From positions 88,575-152,574 of the forward strand of contig NZ_JAYMFF010000007.1 in NCBI RefSeq assembly GCF_035989245.1: a DNA stretch of 64,000 nucleotides, in the 5' to 3' direction. This document shows, in pieces, positions 34,507 to 42,670 of this stretch; positions within the stretch are counted from its first letter, which is position 1; every line of letters begins with the position of its first letter. The notes below the pieces were generated by a model. It searched no databases, was not told the origin of the DNA, and saw nothing but the letters and a program-made list of their open reading frames with translations. The DNA is from Adlercreutzia wanghongyangiae (GTDB taxonomy: Bacteria > Actinomycetota > Coriobacteriia > Coriobacteriales > Eggerthellaceae). Made by a program: the position numbers and the translations under genes.

Positions 34507-36591
34507 CTAGCTCTGCCTCTTGGCCATATCCCTCAACCACCTTAAAGGCTTTGTGGCCACGCGTCCCAGACGGAAAGACAACGAACCACGCAGCGCCCCT
34601 ACCTCTTCTCGCACTTGCGCAAGATCATCACATGTCCGCCTCATACGTTCAGCGGGCTCCCGAACCTCAACCCCGAAAGCCCCAAAATCTTCGAGAAGTC
34701 CATATTGAGATCCACACTGATCCTCTGACAACGCAGCGTACACATTACGCGCATTTTGAAAAGCCTGAGCCACCAGAACGCCAAGATGGGCGCAAGTCTC
34801 CAAATCGATGGATTCAGGTAAAGTAAAAAGCTGGCGCGCCATGTCTTTGCCGCATGCAAAGTATCCGTAAGACTTCGCAAACGAAGGACTCGTAGTCATA
34901 ATGGATCCGCTGCGTACGCGCCGCTTAAACAGGGGTCTCTTCAGGTGCGCAGCACGCTCGGCATGCAGACCAAGCGAAAACGTAAACGCATTGTCCTCGT
35001 GCATTATCCCTCGAATAAAACGCAGACTGTTCGATTCGATCGTCTCGCGGCGAGTCATGTACATGCAGGCGGACACAATATAATCTCGATTCGCCTGGAA
35101 CAGTGCCAGCAACTCCGCCCCCGATCGTACCTCGTCATACTGAGTACTCCGGGTGTAGCTCGTTATGAACCATGCGTGTTCTTTTTTTAGCTGGACGCTC
35201 TCAAAGAAAGACTCAGCATCGAAATATAGAACGTCCAAATCCTGCGACTCCATACGCTCCGTCAGCTCCTCCAGAGCTGTCGGTACGAGCAAATCATCGG
35301 AATCCATGAAGTAGACGTATGTCCCACAAGCGGCATCAAGCCCCGCATTGCGCGCACAAGAAAGCCCCTGATTTGGCTGACTGAGAACCTTAATCCGGCC
35401 ATCCCCACTCGCCAGCGACACAACTTCCTCCAGGGAGCCATCCGTCGAGCCATCATTTACGCAAATGATTTCGAAATTGCCCATGGATTGCGCAATTAAT
35501 GACTCTATCGTTTCCCGAATAAAGGGCATTGCGTTGTATACAGGCACGATGATCGACACCAAAGGCTTGTCCTGCGTCGCCCCAACCACCACCTGCGGAA
35601 GAACGGGATCGCCCGCAAGCCTCATACGCTCGCGCTGCCGCATGGCCGCCACAATGAAAGCATGCAACTGCCAGCTATCGAAATACTGGTAATAGTCATC
35701 GGGATGACAGAGTACTTCGCCAAGCGCTTGCTCGTGGTCTGCAAGGTAATCGAGTATCTTCGCGCAGGCCACGCGATCACGCACTGTTTCGATATTGTAT
35801 TTAATGACGGAAAGGGAGGTGTTGACAAAACTCAGCTCCGCACGCTGAAAAACCTTGTGCTCGCAAAGCGCACACCTCCAAGCCTCGAGGGCCTCCAGGA
35901 AACACAGCGGCTCTTTTTGCCTAGTATCTTGAATGCCGGTGTTCGTATTCACCCGATACCTGACATAGTCTCCCTCCACCGCCGTCACTCGATCGGCAAG
36001 CGCCATGGCCATGTACACAAAGAAAAGGTCATTGCTGTTGGGAAGACTCTGAAATCGCAAATTCTTCGACCGGACAAACGATGCCTTGAACAACTTCGAC
36101 CATGGAGCCGGAGTGGTGATTCGAAAGAAGGTCTGCGGGACATCATCAAGATTAAACACCTCTTTACGCGGAAGCAGCTCCGGAAAGAGAAATTCGAAGC
36201 AATCACTCAGGAGGCCCGTAGCTTGGTCGTAGCGCCTTCCCCCAAAGAGCACAATGTCGGCATCGGTCTTTTGAGCCCGTGCGCAAACGGCCTCAAACAT
36301 ATCAAGCGAGAAGAAATCATCGGCATCCAAAAAGAGCAGATAGTTACCAGAAGCCCTCTCAATCCCCATATTGCGAGCTTGAGCCGCACCTTGCGCAGAC
36401 CGTGTCAGCACTTTTACACGAGGATCGCGCTCTTGATATTTTGCGAGTATGAGAGGAGTGGAGTCTGTTGAGCCATCGTCTACGCACAGCACCTCGAAAT
36501 CGGCCCATGTTTGCGCAAGAATGCTCTCCAGACAATCTTCGAGGTACCTTTCTCCATTATGAACCGGAACAATAACCGACAACGTCGTCAC
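34507..36591 (-). CDS. Tandem two-domain GT2 glycosyltransferase
   Basis: First gene of the long minus-strand operon. The 694 residues hold two GT-A domains: domain 1 starts at LSVIVPVHNGERYLEDCLESIL with DDGSTD and FLDADDF; domain 2 starts near residue 345 with VSIIVPVYNAMPFIRETIESL, followed by NDGSTDGS and FMDSDDLL. Each keeps a complete nucleotide and metal-binding set, so two linkages (perhaps alternating) could be made by one protein. It ends in a helical region with basic residues. It is divergent from wzm, separated by ~130 bases. Confidence 0.88.
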   Translation of the reverse strand: MTTLSVIVPVHNGERYLEDCLESILAQTWADFEVLCVDDGSTDSTPLILAKYQERDPRVKVLTRSAQGAAQARNMGIERASGNYLLFLDADDFFSLDMFEAVCARAQKTDADIVLFGGRRYDQATGLLSDCFEFLFPELLPRKEVFNLDDVPQTFFRITTPAPWSKLFKASFVRSKNLRFQSLPNSNDLFFVYMAMALADRVTAVEGDYVRYRVNTNTGIQDTRQKEPLCFLEALEAWRCALCEHKVFQRAELSFVNTSLSVIKYNIETVRDRVACAKILDYLADHEQALGEVLCHPDDYYQYFDSWQLHAFIVAAMRQRERMRLAGDPVLPQVVVGATQDKPLVSIIVPVYNAMPFIRETIESLIAQSMGNFEIICVNDGSTDGSLEEVVSLASGDGRIKVLSQPNQGLSCARNAGLDAACGTYVYFMDSDDLLVPTALEELTERMESQDLDVLYFDAESFFESVQLKKEHAWFITSYTRSTQYDEVRSGAELLALFQANRDYIVSACMYMTRRETIESNSLRFIRGIMHEDNAFTFSLGLHAERAAHLKRPLFKRRVRSGSIMTTSPSFAKSYGYFACGKDMARQLFTLPESIDLETCAHLGVLVAQAFQNARNVYAALSEDQCGSQYGLLEDFGAFGVEVREPAERMRRTCDDLAQVREEVGALRGSLSFRLGRVATKPLRWLRDMAKRQS

Positions 36592-36660
36592 TAGGCTCTC
36601 CTTGCAACTCCATCACTCGCCTTTATTCTCCACAATCGAGAGATATCGCCATTTTTGTAA

Positions 36661-36666
36661 TATACT
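36661..36666 (+). promoter_or_regulatory. Possible -10 element for wzm-wzt
   Basis: TATACT at 36661-36666 lies 60 bases before the chosen wzm start in the divergent intergenic region. No good -35 is visible 16-18 bases upstream. Confidence 0.35.
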
Positions 36667-36725
36667 CTACCTTTGCGCCTGCGAGCGCATCAATTCCCCC
36701 TCACGGTCGAGTGAAAGGCTGCTCT

Positions 36726-37505
36726 GTGAGCGATGTACTGCCTTCGAGCTTAAAGAAAAACTGGTTCACCATTTCCTCCCTTGTCTCAAAGGACTTTAAG
36801 CTGAAGTACCGCCGTAGCGTCCTCGGCGTTCTTTGGTCGGTGCTCAACCCTCTTCTAATGATGTGCGTATTAACCGCCGTGTTCAGCGCTTTCTTTCGCT
36901 TTCAAATCGAGTATTATCCCTTTTACCTTATTCTCGGCAACACTCTTTTCTCTCTCGCGATGGACAGCGCAACCTCAGCTATGACCTCAATCGTTGACTC
37001 ATCTTCCTTGATCAAGAAGGTACGCATCGATAAACTCATTTTTCCCATTGAAAAAGTGCTTTTTCAGCTTGTTAATTTCGCAATTTCGCTCATTGCCGTT
37101 GCTATCGTCATGATTTTCCTTCAAATCCCCCCCACCTTCAATTTGCTTCTATTGCCGGTTCTTCTTTTTTACGTCACCATCTTTAGCTTAGGTCTTGGGC
37201 TTCTTCTCGCCTCTCTTGCTGTTTTTTTCCGTGACGTTATCCACATGTGGAGTGTTCTACGGCTTGCATGGATGTACGCCACCCCCCTCTTCTACCCCGT
37301 AGACATCCTGCCCGACTGGATGATGACCGTTGAGCTGTTCAATCCTATGTTCCATTACGTGCAGTACTTCCGCGACATTGCTCTGTGGGGCATCACACCT
37401 GGCGTTTCCGATAATCTCATCTGCCTAGCTATAGCGGCTGTCACATTCTTTGTTGGCCTTGGAGTCTTCCGTCGCCTTCAGCGCAAATTCATCCTCTATG
37501 TGTAA
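36726..37505 (+). CDS. wzm: ABC-2 polysaccharide export permease (Wzm/TagG-like)
   Basis: A 259-residue membrane subunit of a polysaccharide or teichoic-acid exporter. It begins with an amphipathic cytoplasmic helix (SKDFKLKYRRSVLGVLWSVLNPLLMM, the typical R-x-S-x-L-G-x-x-W motif) and has six hydrophobic segments. GTG 36726 is chosen because AAAGG lies seven bases upstream; GTG 36711 is possible. The wzt-like ATPase follows by 11 bases. It is oriented away from the Wzx/Wzy operon, so this locus carries two export routes. Confidence 0.9.
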   Translation: MSDVLPSSLKKNWFTISSLVSKDFKLKYRRSVLGVLWSVLNPLLMMCVLTAVFSAFFRFQIEYYPFYLILGNTLFSLAMDSATSAMTSIVDSSSLIKKVRIDKLIFPIEKVLFQLVNFAISLIAVAIVMIFLQIPPTFNLLLLPVLLFYVTIFSLGLGLLLASLAVFFRDVIHMWSVLRLAWMYATPLFYPVDILPDWMMTVELFNPMFHYVQYFRDIALWGITPGVSDNLICLAIAAVTFFVGLGVFRRLQRKFILYV

Positions 37506-37516
37506 GGAGCGCCTCC

Positions 37517-39340
37517 ATGCCCGCCCAAACAATTACCACGTTTCTGGCAAACCAGTCGGACTCCTTTGCCAAGACGTCCGAGCCCCCCATGATTCGCGTC
37601 AGCAACGTCACGATGGATTTCAACAGTGCCACTCAACAACTCAACTCTCTGAAGGAATACTTCATCGCTATAGCCAAGCGTGAGCTTATGTTCAAACGCT
37701 TCCGAGCGTTAGACGACATCTCCTTCGACGTGCAAAAGGGTGATGTGTTCGGAATATTGGGCACAAACGGATCAGGTAAATCAACCTTGATGAAAATCAT
37801 CTCGGGCGTCCTCGAGCCAACTGTGGGTTCCGTGGAAATACGAGGAAACATCGCCCCCCTCATCGAGCTGGGCGCTGGATTCGATTTTGAGCTTACAGCG
37901 CGAGAGAACATTTTTCTCAACGGCGCCCTTCTGGGATATTCAAAAAGTTTCATTCAACAGCACTTTGACGAGATCGTTGATTTTGCCGAAATACGAGACT
38001 TTCTCGATTCCCCTCTTAAGAATTACTCGTCAGGCATGGTGTCTCGCATTGCCTTTGCCATTGCCACCGTTATCGTCCCCGACATCCTAATTGTGGACGA
38101 AGTTCTTTCTGTGGGAGACTTTATGTTTAGGCAAAAATGCGAGAAACGCATCCAAAGCCTTATTCGCGAGCATGGCACAACTGTCCTGCTCGTGTCCCAC
38201 AGCAACAATCAAATCGAACGCCTCTGCAACAAAGCCGTTTGGATCGAAAAGGGTCATATCCGAATGATCGGAGAAGCTAAGACGGTAAGCCGGACTTATC
38301 AAGCACTCGGAGGACGCACGGGAAGTCAAGAGTCGGAGACCTTTATTTTTAATCTCCTCAACAGCAATACGCACTCTACCTCCGAGAAGATAGAGTGCGT
38401 TCTCGGAAAGGATCGTTTTGAGGTCAACTCTATTTGCGAATCCCTTCTCTCAAAGAATCGAGACTATCGAACTGTTGTCGTCGTGCCTGGAGACGATCCT
38501 CCCGTAGTAATGTCGGGATTGAGCATCGCAGGCGCTCTGGATGGCATCTGCCTCATGACAAAACGAGCAGAATTGTCCACCTTGGTCAGCTCTTATATTT
38601 CTCGCACTCGACCCGAAAGGGTCATCGTCCTCAGCCATGCCAACATTCAAGAAAACGTGCTTTCTTCGATTAAGGACATTGCTGGCCCCAGCACAGAAAT
38701 GCACATCGTGGATGCAGACGACCTTGAACGCCTCTCAAGATTGGCTTATCGACTTGCCACCAAGCTTGGCGCTCAATGGGGCCACCATGCCATCTTATCG
38801 GCAAATCGAAGCGGTGTGGCATCTGCCACCGTTGCTCCAGTTTTCTTTCTGGAACCCACGCCTTATATCATCTGCTCTTTTGCTGGTCAATCAAATGATG
38901 AGCTCTCGGATATTTTTCGTGCGTCGCAAACCGAACGTGCATTAGTGGTGGGAAATCCCACCCCCCTTACCGATGAATTTCTCAACACTCTACAAGATGG
39001 ACGCCTCCAATGGACGAGAATACCTGAGCAACCTGGCGATATAGCAAATTGCGAAGCTCTTTCTTGGTTAGCAAGTGAGGGTTTTGGGCGGTCTAATGGC
39101 TACACGACTGTGTTCGTCATTGCAGACGACAGCTATGTTGACGGCTTCTCGATAGCCGAAATAGTTGCGAGAGAGTCGGGGGCGATCATTTCTGTCGACA
39201 CCACCAATCTCGATAGCACCGTGAAGCTTCTTGACTATGTACGTGCCAATCAGTCCAACCTTGAACGTATTTTTTTGGTTGGCGAAAACTCGGCCTTCGG
39301 TCCTGTCATGAAAGACCTCATCTGCAAAGTGCTCAACTAG
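37517..39340 (+). CDS. wzt: ABC exporter ATPase (Wzt/TagH-like) fused to CWB2-like repeats
   Basis: A 607-residue ATPase partner of wzm. The ATPase domain (residues ~25-265) has Walker A GTNGSGKST (82-90), a signature YSSGM (170-174), Walker B LIVDEVLS (191-198) and a switch His in LVSHSNNQ. Residues ~296-605 form three units resembling cell-wall-binding repeat 2 (PF04122). Unit 1 starts GKDRFE and has VVVVPGDDPPVVMSGLSIAGAL then ERVIVLSHANIQENVLSSI; unit 3 has VFVIADDSYVDGFSIAEIV then ERIFLVGENSAFGPVMKDLI; unit 2 is degenerate. In Wzt the C-terminal domain usually recognises the polymer end. A CWB2-like module in a cytoplasmic ATPase would be an unusual replacement. ATG 37517 has AAGGAG upstream. 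Confidence 0.87.
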   Translation: MPAQTITTFLANQSDSFAKTSEPPMIRVSNVTMDFNSATQQLNSLKEYFIAIAKRELMFKRFRALDDISFDVQKGDVFGILGTNGSGKSTLMKIISGVLEPTVGSVEIRGNIAPLIELGAGFDFELTARENIFLNGALLGYSKSFIQQHFDEIVDFAEIRDFLDSPLKNYSSGMVSRIAFAIATVIVPDILIVDEVLSVGDFMFRQKCEKRIQSLIREHGTTVLLVSHSNNQIERLCNKAVWIEKGHIRMIGEAKTVSRTYQALGGRTGSQESETFIFNLLNSNTHSTSEKIECVLGKDRFEVNSICESLLSKNRDYRTVVVVPGDDPPVVMSGLSIAGALDGICLMTKRAELSTLVSSYISRTRPERVIVLSHANIQENVLSSIKDIAGPSTEMHIVDADDLERLSRLAYRLATKLGAQWGHHAILSANRSGVASATVAPVFFLEPTPYIICSFAGQSNDELSDIFRASQTERALVVGNPTPLTDEFLNTLQDGRLQWTRIPEQPGDIANCEALSWLASEGFGRSNGYTTVFVIADDSYVDGFSIAEIVARESGAIISVDTTNLDSTVKLLDYVRANQSNLERIFLVGENSAFGPVMKDLICKVLN

Positions 39341-39342
39341 CC

Positions 39343-40563
39343 CTAATCTCTTCTAAATAGATCTCGTGTGTAAAGGCGGTCACCCACATCTGACAAATCG
39401 TCGCTCCAACGATTGGCTATGATGATGCTCGAGCGCCGCTTGAATTCGTCTAGATTTGATAAGGCTGCGCAACCGGCAAACTCAGGAGCACCCAGCGTGG
39501 GTTCGTACACAACGCACTCCACGCCCTTGGCGGCGAGGCGCTTCATGATGCCCTGGATGCTGCTGGCGCGGAAGTTGTCCGAACCGCTCTTCATGGTGAG
39601 GCGATACACCCCCACCACCGGGTTTTCCATACCTTCGTCGCGCAGTTCGTCCACACGACGCGCCACCTCGTCGGCAATATAGTCCTTGCGTGTGCGGTTG
39701 GCCTGAACGATGGCCTCAATGAGATTCTGGGGCACGTCGTCGTAGTTGGCCAGCAGCTGCTTGGTGTCCTTGGGCAGGCAGTAGCCGCCGTAGCCGAACG
39801 ACGGGTTGTTGTAGTGGTCGCCGATACGCGGGTCCAGTCCCACCCCCCCGATAATGGCAGCCGCATCCAACCCGCGCACGCTGGCGTAGGTGTCAAGCTC
39901 GTTGAAGTAGGCCACACGCAAGGCCAAATAGGTGTTGGCGAACAGCTTTACGGCCTCGGCCTCGGTGGCGCGCATGATCAGCGTGGGCACATCCGCATCC
40001 TGAGCCCCCTCTGCCAGAAGCGCCGCGAAACGCTCAGCGGCCTGCTGCAGCTCGACCTCGAAAGGCGATTCCGTGGGCACGCCCACGATGATGCGGCTGG
40101 GATGCAAGTTGTCGTACAGCGCGCGGCCCTCGCGCAGAAACTCCGGGCTGAACAGGAACTTGCCTGCGGGGTACCGCTCTGTCAGACCCTTCGTATAGCC
40201 TACGGGCACGGTGGACTTAACGACCATCACGGCCTCGGGATTCACTGTCAGAACCAGCTCCACCACTTGCTCCACCAAGCTGGTGTCGAAGAAGTTCTTT
40301 TCAGGGTCGTAGTTGGTGGGCGTGGCGATGATGACCATATCGGCGTCGCGATAGGCCGTCGCCCCATCGAGGGTCGCCGTCAGACGCAGGCCACCCGCCG
40401 CCAGGAAGGACTCAATCTCAGGGTCGGCAATAGGCGACTTTCCCTCGTTGATGAGATCCACCTTCTGGGGCACCACATCCACTGCTGTGACGTCGTTGTG
40501 CCGAGCCAGCAGCACCGCCAGTGAAAGCCCCACATACCCCGTACCCGCAACCGCTATGTTCAC
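39343..40563 (-). CDS. ugd: UDP-glucose 6-dehydrogenase
   Basis: Oxidises UDP-glucose to UDP-glucuronate. The 406-residue protein shows the NAD motif VAGTGYVGLSLAVLLA, the FSPEFLREG segment, and the active-site Cys in FGYGGYCLPKDTKQL. GTG 40563 is chosen for GAGGAG six bases upstream, giving MNIAVAGTG; longer in-frame starts run into the divergent glycosyltransferase. Its stop faces that of wzt with only two bases between. It contains a C7 run near 39842. The product may feed polymers made by the neighbouring transferases. Confidence 0.93.
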   Translation of the reverse strand: MNIAVAGTGYVGLSLAVLLARHNDVTAVDVVPQKVDLINEGKSPIADPEIESFLAAGGLRLTATLDGATAYRDADMVIIATPTNYDPEKNFFDTSLVEQVVELVLTVNPEAVMVVKSTVPVGYTKGLTERYPAGKFLFSPEFLREGRALYDNLHPSRIIVGVPTESPFEVELQQAAERFAALLAEGAQDADVPTLIMRATEAEAVKLFANTYLALRVAYFNELDTYASVRGLDAAAIIGGVGLDPRIGDHYNNPSFGYGGYCLPKDTKQLLANYDDVPQNLIEAIVQANRTRKDYIADEVARRVDELRDEGMENPVVGVYRLTMKSGSDNFRASSIQGIMKRLAAKGVECVVYEPTLGAPEFAGCAALSNLDEFKRRSSIIIANRWSDDLSDVGDRLYTRDLFRRD

Positions 40564-40653
40564 GCGAAACTCCTCGGATAGAGCCCAAATAAGATAAACT
40601 ATGGGCATTATAGTACAGCTTCCCCTATCCGCCGTCGCTAGGATGCAGACCCC

Positions 40654-41817
40654 ATGAGCAATCCCCGAACAAGCAGCGCCAAACCCCTTATCAGCTTCGT
40701 GGTGCCCGTGTTCAACGCAGCGCCTTATCTTAGCCAGGCTTTGCGCAGCTTGCGCGAGCAAACGTACTCGAACCTGGAGATCCTCTGCCTGAATGACGGG
40801 TCGACCGACACATCCCTGGCTATATTAGAGCAGCATGCATCGGAGGACGATCGCGTTCTTGTTGTCGACAAGCCCAACGAGGGCTATGGCGCCACCTGCA
40901 ACCGCGGCATCAACGAGGCGCACGGGGAATGGATCGGCATTCTGGAGCCAGACGATTGGCTGTTGCCTGATGCCGTGGAAGCCATGATGGATACCGCCCA
41001 AGAAGCAGCCCGGATCGGCAGCGATGCAGATGCAGACCGAGCGGCAGTCCCCGATATTGTAAAAACCCCCTATTGGCGCGTGCTGTTCGCCGACACGCCT
41101 GAGCAGGCGCTCGTACATTGCTATTATCGGGGCACGCCCGCGCCCACGGGCGCCAAACAGCTGAGCAACGGTTGGCTCGCGCAGGGCGAACCCGCCGTTG
41201 CGTCATGCACAACGCTGATGGAGTACCATCCCTCCATTTGGTCGGCACTTTACCGCGCCGACTTTCTGCGCGAGCATGGCATCCGATTCCTGCCCATTCC
41301 TGGCGCGGGATGGGCCGACAACCCCTTTCTGGTGGAAACCATGGCCGCCGCTCGTTCCATCGCCTATCTGGACGAGCCCTTCTACTGCTACCGCGAGGAA
41401 ACTCCGGCGCATTTCGACTCCACCATTCGCAATCAGCCCACTTTGGTATTCGATCGCTGGAACGACGGAGCCGATGTACTGGAGCGCCACGCGGGTCTCG
41501 ATACCCGCGTGATGCAGGCCCACTACCATCGCGGTTTCAACAACCGGGACAAAGCTGCGGCTATTCTGGGGGAAGAGAGCCCTGTCACAATCGAAGAGAC
41601 CGCCCGTATGTTCGCACGAATGCAACCCGAACTGGTGCTGGGCGACCCCGCTCTTTCCCCCGTCCAGAAGGCACTCTTCGCGACAACAAGGGGTATCGAC
41701 TACCGGCCCTCCCTCCCGGAAACCCTCGCCTTCAAGGTGCGCTCTTTGCGCCAGCAGCTGCACAACGTGCGCACGGTCGGACTCCAGAGCGCGCGGGCAA
41801 TCGCCCGACTGCATTAA
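40654..41817 (+). CDS. GT2 family glycosyltransferase
   Basis: A 387-residue GT-A enzyme. ISFVVPVFNAAPYLSQAL, the LNDGSTDTS nucleotide motif and LEPDDWLLPDAV (an E-P-D-D variant of the metal site) mark the catalytic domain in the first ~110 residues. The C-terminal half is helical and ends in a basic region. It is transcribed divergently from ugd. The acceptor is unknown. The rare E-P-D-D form of the D-x-D motif recurs in many GT2 enzymes of capsule loci. Confidence 0.86.
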   Translation: MSNPRTSSAKPLISFVVPVFNAAPYLSQALRSLREQTYSNLEILCLNDGSTDTSLAILEQHASEDDRVLVVDKPNEGYGATCNRGINEAHGEWIGILEPDDWLLPDAVEAMMDTAQEAARIGSDADADRAAVPDIVKTPYWRVLFADTPEQALVHCYYRGTPAPTGAKQLSNGWLAQGEPAVASCTTLMEYHPSIWSALYRADFLREHGIRFLPIPGAGWADNPFLVETMAAARSIAYLDEPFYCYREETPAHFDSTIRNQPTLVFDRWNDGADVLERHAGLDTRVMQAHYHRGFNNRDKAAAILGEESPVTIEETARMFARMQPELVLGDPALSPVQKALFATTRGIDYRPSLPETLAFKVRSLRQQLHNVRTVGLQSARAIARLH

Positions 41818-41836
41818 GGGCAGCCTCAGGACTGCA

Positions 41837-41875
41837 ACAAGATCCTTCGACTACGCGCTTCGCCCAGAATGACAT
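41837..41875. repeat. Copy of a common GC-rich intergenic repeat motif
   Basis: The segment CAAGATCCTTCGACTACG followed by CGCTTCGCCCAGAATGAC matches, by eye, a widespread dispersed bacterial intergenic repeat of the type AAGATCCTTCG...CGCTCAGAATGAC. Nothing else is seen between 41818 and 41998. Confidence 0.5.
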
Positions 41876-41998
41876 ATAGCCATCAGCAATCGCTGCCCAA
41901 AGCGTCATAATTACCTATCAGAGATCAGCAGGATCAAAATACCAGGTCACAGTCATCCACTTAAAATGAAGTGTAAAATCAAGTCAATATTTTTTTAC

Positions 41999-42667
41999 CT
42001 ATGATCTCTCGGCGAATCCGCATACTTCATTTATCCGACCAAGCGGCACCAGAGAGGCAGCACAAATCTTACGCATATCCAGAGTCTGTATGAGCGGCAA
42101 CGCCTTTTCTCCTTCATGATATGGATGACGCACCGATCTCATCTTGAACAGCTTTCTCATGCGCGACTTTCCCTTTCCGCCAGAAGGCAGTGGAGCTGCG
42201 GGGTCAAGCCCCAAATACCTAAGCACACCTTCGAAGTCGGCGAGCATCACATCCTCGATGTCGGCGGCCGCTGCGATTTCAATCACTTCATCAGCAGATT
42301 CTTCAAGATCTTTGCGAAGCAAATTCCAACTCTCGCTTTGGAATTTGGAAATAGGCACATCATAGGAATCGGTGTCATAGCAGAGGAAAACCGTCCACGG
42401 TAGCGAGGGCCAGCGAGCACGGCATGACCGCTTGAACCATGCTGCTGAATTTGGCATCTGCGTAACCGTTCCCACATTATTGAACCGGACAAGTATGTCG
42501 CCCTGATCGCCAGCAATCATCAAATCGTCAAAGCCCCATTCGGACTCTTCCCCAAACGGAGTCGACACGAGTCTCTCGTCAGCCGCCGACCGGATATACT
42601 GCTCGTAAAAGACTCGCTCGGTGGCCCCCTCCACGATAAAGGCGACTCCTTGCACATATTCCAGCAT
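41999..42667 (-). CDS. TOPRIM-like protein partner of an AAA ATPase
   Basis: A 222-residue soluble protein. The N-terminus VAFIVEGATERVFYEQYI carries the glutamate of a TOPRIM fold (E13), and LCYDTDSYD gives the D-x-D pair (D98, D100). The later IEDVMLADFEGVLRYLGL and a Gly/Lys stretch (SGGKGKSRMRKLFKM) are typical of small TOPRIM-type proteins found with ATPases (RloB, AbiLii, DUF4435/AriB groups). It follows the ATPase by three bases. It probably acts as the nuclease or effector half of a defence pair. The exact family is not settled by eye. Confidence 0.7.
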   Translation of the reverse strand: MLEYVQGVAFIVEGATERVFYEQYIRSAADERLVSTPFGEESEWGFDDLMIAGDQGDILVRFNNVGTVTQMPNSAAWFKRSCRARWPSLPWTVFLCYDTDSYDVPISKFQSESWNLLRKDLEESADEVIEIAAAADIEDVMLADFEGVLRYLGLDPAAPLPSGGKGKSRMRKLFKMRSVRHPYHEGEKALPLIQTLDMRKICAASLVPLGRINEVCGFAERS

Positions 42668-42670
42668 AAT

